From: Sinohyriopsis cumingii
Lineage: Eukaryota; Mollusca; Bivalvia; Unionida; Unionidae
Reading direction: 5' to 3'
Assembly (NCBI GenBank): GCA_028554795.2
Contig: CM068835.1
Coordinates: forward strand, 28,646,311-28,710,310
Length of the DNA: 64,000 nucleotides
Shown one piece after another: positions 31,101-41,392 of the stretch. Both the position numbers and the translations under genes were made by a program. The notes under the pieces are model-generated. The model had not been told where the DNA came from and did no database searches. It was given only the letters and a program-made list of their open reading frames with translations. Each line of letters starts with the position of its first letter. Position 1 is the stretch's first letter.

Positions 31101-31829
31101 CAATTAATACAACGATTGCCTGTTTGTTACTAAAAACCCTTTGAACAATTTTATATTATTTTGAAGTTATTGATTTGATCCTTGTATACCAACGTCAAAA
31201 TGTATAGATCTTTGATTTTCATATATTGGATGATACAAAATTTGTTACAAGTTACTAGGACTCACTAGGACTCAGAATCTTGGGTTAAATTTAGGAAATC
31301 AATGTACACGTTGTACTCTAAATTTAAAATTGAATGAATAAATATTGATTTGTTTTAACTATAACTGATTGACCTGATTGCACAGGTGGCTTACACATTA
31401 TTGACTTTTCCATTCTCAGACATGCACAGAGAAGTATTTGGCCAATTCCCACTCGTCTAGTAGTCATATCATCCGAAAGGTTTTTGCGCGCATGGGACCA
31501 GAGTGGCACCATGTGTGTGGTTTTAATCCTCACCGGGCTTCTTATGTGCGATACACACACTATATTATAATGGTTGTGCATGTGTGGTTCAATTCCCACT
31601 CATTCTAAATGACTAAATGACTAAATCTGACTAATTTAAGCTGCATACTTAGTATGCATAAATGGTGTGAGAGCGTAACTCTGATTCCCTTCCGCACAAT
31701 CAATGAATTAGTCCACTGTGTGGACACAAGATGGTCGTGCACGCCAGATGGGCAAAACGGAACTTAATTCAAGTAAAGTCAATTCAGTCTGTCTACCCAT
31801 TGTTGACTAGTCAACGTACAATGAATGAG

Positions 31830-33220
31830 CCGTATACAGAAACTGTTACAACTAAAGATGCAGCTGGAATATGCTCGCCGAGTCCTTAACGAACTGGCCA
31901 TGTAGATAATATGGAAGCTGAGAAGAGAAAACGACTTTCTAGGGCAAAACATTCCAAGAAAGAAGAAAGAAGATGACACGAGAAAAAGATACTGCTTCAT
32001 CGCATAAGGCGACAGACCTGTCAAATCTAGCCTGTGGTAAAGGCACCAGCAAAATCGCACCAACTGCCACAAATAATGGTCGCTGTCCCTCCAATACAAA
32101 ACTGGGACCTGGAGCTGGAGCGTCAGCGGCAAGAGTTGGAGCCTCAGCGATGAGAATAACAATTACCACAACACCCACAAGGACATCGTATAATTCAGAG
32201 GGAAGGAGTCTTCACAATCACTAAACGGAAGAATGAAATTCTGAGGCCACTGAAAGCCCCTCAGCACTCCCAATCACCATTATTTGTTGTGGTGGAGATA
32301 GATGGAGGCTACGATGTGTTTGTGGTGTTAAGCCTGGGAGATGCGGGCATGAATCGGGTTCACTGAGGAAAATAAACCTGGGCCTTGTCAGAGCCCAAAG
32401 ATCTCCAGAAAAGAGAGACTTATCAGTTTGCCAAGATATTTGTGTATGGACGTGTTTCTTTGTGTATGTATGAGTTTTCCCGCACAACAATTTGTTTTCC
32501 CTTCTGAGTGTGTTTGTATGTGAGGGGTTAATGTGGGTCTATAAACACTCACTTTGCATGTGTGAAAGTGTGTGTTTGGTATGTCTGAATATGAGGGTCT
32601 GCATATGAGGGTTTAGTGGTGTGATTATTAACACTTACTACCCTTATTTGTATGATGGGGTATTGTGTAGATTGGTTGTTTAATTGTATTTAAACTTTAT
32701 AAAAAATATTTTTCTTTGTATAGTAGGTGTTGTATAGTGTGTTTGTATATCTTTGTAAAATGCAGTTGAAAGAGTTTCTTTTTAGTCCTCGCTACTATCT
32801 CGTTTTTGATGTTTTGTATGTAAAATGTGGTTTTGTGTGAGTTGACGTTTTCCTTCACGTCCGTGCTTCAGTTTATTAAGATACACACTTGTCCGTCGGT
32901 CACCCTTGTTGACTCGACAACACTAAACTTATGTCAGTGATTGATTTACATGAAGCTTGGTAGTGGATGGTGGATGTGGAATATCTTTTAGAAAACAACA
33001 TAAGAATATTGGAGTTACCAAGTCACCCAGTACCATGTGACAACAACTGTCAGCCCTAGAAAGAACCAAGGGCTTGTAACAAATTTAGGAGGATAGGCTA
33101 TCCAGACTATATGCCTGAGGATGGAAACAGGGATGGTAAGAACAAGATGAATTTCCTCCAAAAACTGAGAAGACGGTTGAAAAGCTGAAGGAAATATAAA
33201 AGAAAGTCAAGAAGAATCTC
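31830..33220 (+). pseudogene. Coiled-coil end gene of Polinton copy 2 (remnant)
   Basis: Begins with KLLQLKMQLEYARRVLNELA, matching the end gene pieces at 1190-1429 and 2750-2830, and ends in a basic part (GNINSRKSRRISTAF-like text at 33180-33225) directly before the stem-loop at 33225. The frames between are broken. Confidence 0.5.
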
Positions 33221-33224
33221 AACG

Positions 33225-33240
33225 GCCTTTCCCAGGGCCA
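33225..33240 (+). promoter_or_regulatory. Histone-type 3' stem-loop (copy 2, right end gene)
   Basis: Reads GGCCTTTCCCAGGGCC on the plus strand: six paired positions (one G-U), TCCC loop, then ACTAGAATGTCTC and GAAAAGATATAC. Counterpart of 2076-2091 in copy 1. Confidence 0.65.
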
Positions 33241-33502
33241 CTAGAATGTCTCGAAAAGATATACTCGTTTACTCTTGTTTACCGAAATAAAATTGTCTTT
33301 GTGTTGTAATTATTTTGTTTGTTTGGGTTTTTTGGTTTCCGTAACCATTTTGTGCCTATAAATTGCTTCTGACCCTATAAACTCATTTGTCGCTATAAAC
33401 CCCATGATGTCACTCACGTTAAATTTCCCATTGTCCATACAAATAGTTTGTCTCTTTTCAATGGAAACTCCCATTGTCCCCCATTTATCCCGTATCAGTA
33501 CT
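33241..33502 (-). repeat. Right inverted terminal repeat of Polinton copy 2
   Basis: Inverse of 25613-25870; ends AGTACTGATACGG when read inward. The GATGAT target copy follows. Confidence 0.8.
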
Positions 33503-33508
33503 GATGAT

Positions 33509-34640
33509 TCCCAATTTCTGTTTCATGAATGATGCAAGATAAAATAATATGGATATGCATGTATATTGTCTTTCTACAATCATTTATTTAGTTCTATTTC
33601 CGATTTCATTCCGTTTCTCTCATTTGCAGACAATGGCTGATCGATTAACTTTACATTTGAAAATGACTGAATTGATTTGGATATAGTCTGACAATTGTCA
33701 GCATGAATTATGATAAATAATTGGAACATTTTTATATTTTGGAAGAATAAGAAAAAATAAAGGTTTATCTTTCAGACTTTTCAACCAAAGTTAAAGAAAT
33801 ATCTTTTTGAAGCAAAAGTTGTTAATTAAAAAATAAATTTGTTAATGAAATTTTAAATGTAACGGCAAATACATTTTGGAATTATATTTTAAGAGTTACC
33901 AAGGGGAGTGTGAAGGACATTGGCTCAACTTAAATACAATAGAAGCCAGGGTTACAACACATCCCGTATTTTGCAATAACGTATATTGAGAAAAGGTATC
34001 GGATACTCATCTCTAAGATAAATACGAACAATTTATCTTCGTATTGTTTTCTTCCCTTCCACTTTCTCGTCTTTGTTAAGAGAAATCGATATTTATATTT
34101 GAAATGAAAATATTTTGAATATTTAGATTGTCTTACCTTAGCAACACAACGGCTATGCAATGGACTCCGCGAATACCTCAACAAAGAATGCCTAGCTAAC
34201 AAGTGTTCTGGAGCTCAGACCATACGATAAAGCGGTTGACTTAACACATTGCAGTATGGTATCGTCATTAGCAGTAGTAGTATTGAAATTATAGATTCTA
34301 GGCCACCTACTATAGATTTTACATTTGTTGTCGATTTCCAAAGTAGTGTAGACAAAATATTCATGAATATTAAAAATAATGTTTTCAATGTGATTATAAT
34401 ACACACAGCCAAACATGAGCTTGCCTTGTCCAACCGAGTTCAGAGGCAAAAAAAAAAATGTTATTTTCAAGATTCTTTTTGTTTAAATTGTAATGCCAAT
34501 ATTGACACACAACGTTACTTTTATATTGCTGCTCCATGGTAAAATCTTTTAACAAGTGCAGTCTTTAGACAAACGAATCCTGCTTTTTTTCTCTAAGACT
34601 TACTGCTATAATTTTTGGAAACATTCTTGTTCTGTTGTCT
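33509..34640. other. No gene seen
   Basis: AT-rich. Overlapping open frames near 34190-34540 show no family resemblance and may be the decayed upstream part of the LINE that follows. Confidence 0.5.
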
Positions 34641-36215
34641 GTGGGGTCCAGAGATGGACGTTGCATTTGTCACAGTAGTCAAACTGGGTCGCATAACTGC
34701 AAGAACTAATCAAAGTTGAACAACTGATGTTACAAATACGCAATGCGAAAATTAAAAATTATTCTAAAAGAATTTCTTCTATTGGAAATAAGTGCAAACC
34801 ATTAGTTCTTCAATCTGGTGAAATACATAAAATATTTGACATTGGGACTTCCACTGACGATACTTATGTTGTTACAACAGTCCAAACGGAAAATGAAAAT
34901 TGATTGGATAAACACAAAGACCTAAACTAGCAATGTGGCCCTAACAAATCACCTAGTCTAGATGTAATTCACTACAAAAGTCTGAAAATTTCGGCTATAT
35001 CAATCTTTGAGTAGGTGAAAGAAGTACTTTTCTGTTGCATCACTTCCTGTAAATTTATTGAAGTTAGCAAACGTATTGGCAATTCATAATGGAAATGGAA
35101 AGAATAAAACATAAATCTCCCGACCAATATATGTTCTATCTGTACTTTCAAAAATATTGAGAAAAAAAACAAACATGTCGGCATGATAAACGTATCAGCA
35201 AGCATCATCTGGATATCTTAATAAGTATAAATTCCTTCATAAATAATAACCAGTTTCGTCTACAGAAACATTTATGTCAAATTACATGAGAAAACTTAGA
35301 GACCAGTGGCTACTAGCGATGTAATCAAGGGAACTTACTGATGCAATTTCCATTGATTTTGAAAAACATTCTAATTTGGTTGTGATCATTAAAACAACAC
35401 AGGCCCATAAGATTTCTTCAAACTCAATTTCTTTTATCTCGCTACAAGAACCCAAGTTATTTCCATCGACAAATTTACTTCATGTCATATGTTACGTGGT
35501 GATCCTCATGGATCTGTATTAGGCCCACTTCGTTTATATACTGTTGCCTCTAAAACGAAATGTATGAAATTATTCCCATGGATGTATTGCATACTCAATA
35601 TAGCTCACACTTGTCTAGTATTTAAAATCAGAATGGTCTTCTATCTACATTGATCAACATATCAAGTGGAATACACATATCGATCATATTATGTGCAACG
35701 GTCATCAACAGAATAACTCTGTTAAAATTAGTCGAACTTTCTACTTACTCAGTCATTTGAACTTTGATTTTCCGGATATCTACTAACTTTGATAGACTAC
35801 AGCTGTATCATGTATGGAAACACATTAACTTATAATCTATCCAGAACAGAAACACTTTGGAAAAGGGTCTCCCAAATAATCATTTTTTATTTAAAGGTCT
35901 TACGTATACAATGGCTACTTATACAAAAATGTATTATTTATTTTAAAGGAATCCTCGCATATAAGATTATATTTCCAGCCAAACTGAGCAAAGATCCTCA
36001 AATACTGAGCGTAATTTTAGATCAACAACTAAAAATGAACTGCAGATTCCTTGGTCGAAAACCAACCTGTTCAAAACTTCCTTTGATGTTTCAGCACCTT
36101 CCTTTAAGAACTCCTTCATGACAAACACATGACACAATGGTCTTTCATGACATAATTTAACACGGTAGTGTTAATAAAGGTTATTATTATTATTACTGTT
36201 ATTATTATTATTATT
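34640..36215 (+). mobile_element. Dead LINE (non-LTR retrotransposon), 3' part
   Basis: Broken reverse-transcriptase text on the plus strand in normal order: NKSPSLDVIHYKSLK (34945-34990), LANVLAIHNGNGKNKT with SRPIYVLSVLSKIL (35065-35165), NNNQFRLQKH (35250), IDFEKHSN, RGDPHGSVLGPLRLYT (35488-35535, the GxPQGSxLGPLLF block), and the thumb-like frame 35789-36121 starting IDYSCIMYGNTL. The catalytic F/YxDD motif is not readable. The 3' end, GTGTTAATAAAGGTTATTATTATTA (36170 onward), is the short-repeat tail typical of CR1/Jockey-group LINEs. Many stops: a 5'-truncated, inactive copy. Confidence 0.78.
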
Positions 36216-36359
36216 GGTGTCAGTCTGTCCGTTAGCACAATTTTGTTATCGCTACTCCGAAAATATATTTTAGATTCCAATGAAACTTTACACCCACTCA
36301 CACACCCACACACACCCACCCCCACCCCACACACATGGTCTATTTTGTCATAAATAAAA

Positions 36360-37080
36360 ATTGCCCCTCTCGTACATCCAATATGGCTATCATACCAGTC
36401 ATCTTGAAGGTCTTGATATCCATACGTCTTCTGAATGAATGGACACATCATGATGGGGTTTTCACTAAAGATTTCTGATTCGGTATAGTTTGGCCTATGT
36501 AATGAAGGAATGAGGATATGGCCATCACGTTAGCCATCTTGAAAATCTTATTATCGCTAATCCTACTGAACAAAAAAATCATATTGACATGGGTTTTCAC
36601 CACAAAACGTCCTATGTTGTCTAGTTGGTGGTATTTTATGGTTGTTACAAAGGCCATCTTCAGAATCGTTTCTACTTGGTAGATTCCTATGAAAATTTAC
36701 ACACAAACACACGCATATACACACATACATTCACCTATGATCTAATGTGTCTTAAATAAATAATTGCCCTTCTCGGTCTTCCGATATGGCTATCATACCA
36801 GTCATCTTGAAGGTCTTGATATCCATACGTCTTCTGAATGGATGGACACATCATGATGGGGTTTTCGCTACAGACTTATGATTCGGTATAGTTTGGCCTA
36901 TGTAATGAAGGACTGAGGATATGGCCGTCAAGTCAGCCATCTTGAAAATCTTATTATCTATTATCGCTACTCATATTGAACTAAAAATCATATGGACAAG
37001 AGGTTTCACCACAAAACGTACTTCGTTGTCTAGCTGGTGGTATTTTATGGTCGCCGGAGAGATCATCGACGTAAATGTTT
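36360..37080. repeat. Tandem duplication, unit about 410 bp
   Basis: 36360-36675 and 36769-37080 are near-identical (for example CCAGTCATCTTGAAGGTCTT, GGTATAGTTTGGCCTATGTA and CATCTTGAAAATCTTATTAT occur in both, in the same order). The spacer carries a CACACA-type run. About 90% alike, so fairly recent. No coding function seen. Confidence 0.85.
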
Positions 37081-37089
37081 CATTGCTAC

Positions 37090-38975
37090 TTATCCAAAAT
37101 GGATAGTCGTTTCATCATGGGATGTTTGCTAAAGGATTTCTTAGAATATCTAGCTGGTTTAAAAGGAAAACGGCAGCGCTCATATTATTCATGATACCGC
37201 CACAGTGATAATCTTGAAAATCGTGTCATCACTACTATTCCTGAACAAAGACATCGAGTTTTTCAGCGTTTTAAACAACGACAATAGCCTGCCTTTGTTT
37301 CAAAAACATGGCAGCGTTTGAAGGGTTCGTACTTGACGGCTACAGAAGAAATCAGAATGTAAATTTGAACATGAGGAAACAGACTAAGCCGCTATAAAAT
37401 GACTTTATTGTGAGGAAAATTGACCTTCCAGAGCAAAATTAAAAACTGTTTCGAGCAATCTCAGTTAGTATTCTTTTACAACTATTATCTACAAATTGGT
37501 TATAGTATATGGACCTATATAGTAGTTTTTGAATTGTGTCAGGATTTTGGATATATTGCTAAGACTGAAACCGCATGGATTTTAGATTTAGTCTCTTGTA
37601 CCCTGTACAGAAAATCATTAATCTCGATAGCTATAGCATCGGTCAAATTAATTTATAAAACAGTCCCTGGTACTGTTTCAGCAAATATTCACGAAGCCAT
37701 ATAATGATAAACATGTGCACCCAGGGTGGGAGTGATACATCGTTTTCGTCTATTTCTCGTACATTTGATTTTGGCTGTGCGCCCGCCCATAATAATTCCT
37801 GCAGACGTCAATGGTTATGTAATTCAGAGTCAATATCTTTCTACAAGAATCGGTGGGTACAAAGATTCAAATTCTTTTAAATGTTTAAGGCTGTTCATAT
37901 TGAAAAGACCCATATGGAATGAATTAACTTAATAGGTAATAGCTGTTTTCCATGGAATTGCCCAATTTATCAATTTCAAAGTCTGTCTCACTGGCCATTT
38001 CAGTGTTACGTGGCAATTAGTTTGATGATTTACTTGAAGCAGCCTATAAATAATACTTATAGTGTTTAATAGCCATCTGTTTACTTTTACTGCTAGGTAC
38101 AAGTAGTTATAAGGCAAAGAATCCACACTGCATGCACCACTTCTAGTATACAACATTTTCAGATACTATGTTTAGCTGGCCGAACCTATCCCATTGCCGC
38201 ATCCGGTATGGTCATGCGCATTTGACGTAGGGCAACTCGAGTGACCTAGACTTCTTACATGAATAGAACATTTGTCATTATAGATCGCCGCAGATAGTAG
38301 TGAACAATAATATGCCAGTACACAAGTATAAGAGTTGAAATGTACGTTTTCATCAAGTATTTTTAACAATAAATGAGTATCTATTGCTTTATGTTACTGC
38401 ATCATGTCTCTCATCTAAACTCAACTAAAATTTGCCCTACGTTGATTGCGCATGCGTTCAATATTGGAGTGGAAAACCCCAGACTAAACTTCCTGAAAAA
38501 GGTCTATAGCTAATATATGGCTGTATTTTCTCCAGACATGATTTGTCTACCTTAATTCTACAACTAGACAGTTCACACAACAATTGCGGTCATTTAGTTT
38601 GATACTCATACACATCAGATCTCAGTCAAGTTAGCTTTATAATTTTAATCCAGCAAAATACCCCACTCCCCCCCCCCGTGTTTTGCCATCTCAGGCAAAA
38701 CCACTGCTCTGTCACTCTCTGTAAATGCCATCACCAGCTGTTAATTTTGATCTTTCACACCAGAGACTATTCCCTCTGTTGAAAGTGATAAATAAATGAA
38801 ATATGGTTACCAAATCTGAATTTTCTCCCTTATGCAAAAGGACTTTTGTTATGCTTTCCTTCAATCTTGACAGACTTAAATTTCTTGCATGGATTATTAA
38901 GAAAAGTAGATAGACAGTACTGGCCTTGCATTTTTGTGCTAAAGAAAAATGATAACAGAATATGGACAAAAGCTT
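37090..38975. other. No gene seen
   Basis: AT-rich single-copy-looking sequence with short open frames only; a C run occurs at 38667-38676. It ends in an (ATGT)n microsatellite (38980-39003). Confidence 0.5.
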
Positions 38976-39005
38976 AGAGTATGTATGTATGTATGTATGT
39001 ATGTA

Positions 39006-41309
39006 CAGTGGTTCCTTGACTTAACGAGTTTAATTCGTTCCGTGACGGAAGTCGTAACTCAAATTACTCGTTATGTCAAATCAATTATCCCCATTGAAAT
39101 GAATTGAAATGCCATTAATCCGTTCCGGATCCCCAAAAAACACCACAATATTTTTGTTACATGTTTTTAAATAAGAAAAATGTACTTATAAATAACGAAT
39201 ATTGTATAAAAACACAATACAATAGAATGTACTGCAATAAACTGGTTTTATTAAGTATAATGTACAGCATTTACCTTGGAGATCAGACGACTTGAAGATG
39301 CTGACGGAGGTGGAGGAGAAAGGCTGAAGTTAGTAACTGAATCTTATTCGCTGATTTTTGCCGTTTTCGTTACGCTTTCCTCACTTTCATCTGCAGGGGT
39401 TTTCGATAAAAACCTGTCCAATGAGGTCTGTTTCATCCTCTGTTTCAGACTGTTTCTGAAATGAGTTAGGCAAGTGTCATTAAACAGCGCCGTCGCACGC
39501 CCAGTTGCAACTTTTTCTGGGTGTTTCTTTTGAATAAAGTCTGAAAGTTTCTCCCACATTCCCAACATTTCCTTTATCTCACTTGTAGAGATAACCTCCT
39601 CCGCCTCCTCCGCGTCACCTATTTCCTGCAAAACCTCCATGTGCTGCTGCGTCTGTAGCTCCTTTAGTTCCTCCGTTGTCAGTCCCTCGGAGTGCTTGTC
39701 ACCTTCATCCATGTCCAGGCCCATGGACTTACCGAGGGATACAATCTCCTCCACCACTGCAGCTTCGTGTTCCAGTCTTTCAAAGTCTGTTTCAGACACA
39801 ACCTCAGGCCACAGCTTCTTCCACGCAGAGGTCAAGGTCCTGCCAGGCCATATTGATAATTCTGAGGCATATCACGATGTTATAGTGGTCCTTCCAAAAC
39901 TCTCGAAGGGTGAGGTTTGTGCTCTCCGTCACCTCAAAGCAGCGGCAGAACAGGTGCTTGGTGAAGAGCTTCTTGAAATTAGAAATCACCTGCTGGTCTA
40001 TGGGCTGCAGGATAGGGGTGGTGTTGGATGGAAGGTAGAGAACCTTTATAAACCTGAACTCTTCGAGGATGTCATCTTCGAGGTTTCGTGGGTGAGCAGG
40101 TGCATTGCCCAGGAAGAGAAGGGCTTGCAGCTGTAGGTTATTTTCCTGGAGATATTTCTTAACGTCAGGACTAAAGACCAAATTCACCCACTCCACAAAG
40201 AACTTCCTGGTGACCCACGCCCTCGGGTTTGCCCTCCACATAACCTGCAGTTTTTCTTTCAGAATCTTATGTGACTTAAAGGCTCTGGGGCTTCCCGAAT
40301 GATAAACGAGCAGCGGCTTAATCTTGCAGTCGCCGCTCGCATTGGCGCACAGTGCGAGGGTTAGCCTAGCCTTCATGGGTTTGTGGCCTGGCATCCTCTT
40401 CTCCTCTGCCGTTATTGGAATCTTCCAGAAGAGTCCTGTCTCGTCACAGTTGAAGACTTGCTGGGGGATGTATCCTTCTACTGCTATAATTCCAGCAAAA
40501 GTTGTGAGGTAATCCTCAGCTGCCTTCATATCCGCGCTCGCTGCCTCACCATGCCTGACAACGAAGTGAATGCCGGTCCTCTTTTTAAAATTCTCGAACC
40601 AGCCCCAACTGGCTTTAAACAGCTTGCCCGATGCCTCGTCCGTCGAAGTGCCTGGGGTCTGCTGCAGCAAATCAGCATAAACAGCTCGTGCCTTCTCGCA
40701 GAGTATAGCCTCCGTCACGGTATCTCCTGCAAGCTGTTTCTCCGTTAACCACACCATCAGCAGCTTCTCCATATTTTCATGGATAGATGTCCACTGTTTA
40801 GAAATTATTTTAACACCCTTGGCTGGCGTTATAGCCTTTATCGACTCCTTTTGCTTCAGTATGGTGCAGATCGTAGAAGTGCTACGCTTGTACTGCTTCG
40901 CCAAGTCGACTACACGCACACCTTGGTCATGTTTTTCGATAATTTCTTTCTTTAATTCAATGCACATCATCCGCTTCTTCCTCTCAGCACTGTCCTTCGC
41001 ACTCACTTTCTTTGGATCCATGGTTGGAAAAACGAAGTTTTGCAAAATAAGTGCAAGCACAAATGCGAGCACAACACTGATGCTTCCACTGCAAGCTACC
41101 CGCTTAAAGTGAACGAGGGAGACACGAGATGCTGGGCGGGTGTTGCCACGTTCACTGTTGCGTTCGCTGCGCCAACTAGCGGTGGGGTATCTGAAGATGG
41201 CTCGTAACCCGAATTTTTGCTCTCAACTCAAAGCAAAAAATCGGCCGAAAGACGGCTCGTATCTCGAAAAACTCGTTAGTTGGGACACTCGTAAGTCAAG
41301 GAACCACTG
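39006..41309 (-). mobile_element. Tigger/pogo-type DNA transposon, complete but inactive
   Basis: 2304 bp with inverted ends CAGTGGTTCCTTGACTTAAC and, inverted, CAGTGGTTCCTTGACTTACG, and TA on both sides (39004-39005, 41310-41311), as Tc1/mariner-pogo elements leave. The inner ends also repeat ACTCGTTA-type motifs. It landed in an ATGT microsatellite, which continues on both sides. The single transposase gene is on the minus strand and is defective. Confidence 0.95.
39344..41021 (-). pseudogene. Tigger transposase, frameshifted
   Basis: Start at MDPKKVSAKD (41021). Residues 15-60 are the psq-type helix-turn-helix, about 75-150 the CENP-B-type second DNA-binding domain (ASWGWFENFKKRTG), and about 190-390 the DDE_1 catalytic core. 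Catalytic residues: D193 in NCDETGLFW and D342 in QPIDQQV are present; the second Asp is replaced by Gly at 305 (LLFLGNAPAHP, normally LLLDNAPAHP). After residue 394 (NMAWQ) the normal text continues in another frame (LTSAWKKLWPEVV...) to a stop at 39344, giving an acidic then basic C-terminal tail of about 160 residues. So one frameshift and one lost active-site residue; otherwise well preserved, hence a fairly young insertion. Confidence 0.95.
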
Positions 41310-41344
41310 TATGTATGTATGTATGTATTGTATGTCTGTATGTA

Positions 41345-41348
<4 letters not shown>

Positions 41349-41390
<42 letters not shown>
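41349..41390. repeat. (TG)n microsatellite
   Basis: Follows the ATGT repeat on the right of the Tigger element, so the insertion split a compound microsatellite. Confidence 0.9.

Positions 41391-41392
<2 letters not shown>

Larger units (their letters stand above)
25613..33502 (+). mobile_element. Polinton, copy 2, old and incomplete
   Basis: Bounded by inverted terminal repeats (25613-25870 and 33241-33502, each starting AGTA) and by GATGGT (25607-25612) against GATGAT (33503-33508), a near-perfect 6-bp target duplication as Polintons make. Orientation is opposite to copy 1. In order it shows remnants of the right-end basic gene (minus), the Pro-rich gene (plus), the zinc-knuckle gene (minus), DNA polymerase B, packaging ATPase, the histone-like gene and the other end gene (plus). 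I see no integrase or capsid genes, and it is only 7.9 kb. It is heavily broken. The ends are about 70-75% alike by eye, so it is older than copy 1 and belongs to a related but distinct subfamily. Confidence 0.88.

Noticed and set aside
31560-31605. tRNA-like box B (GTGGTTCAATTCCCAC)
   Set aside because: No matching box A at the right distance and no cloverleaf; probably chance or a very old SINE piece.
31779-32490. Several overlapping frames of 79-127 residues on both strands
   Set aside because: They fall in the decayed end gene of Polinton copy 2 and show no independent support.
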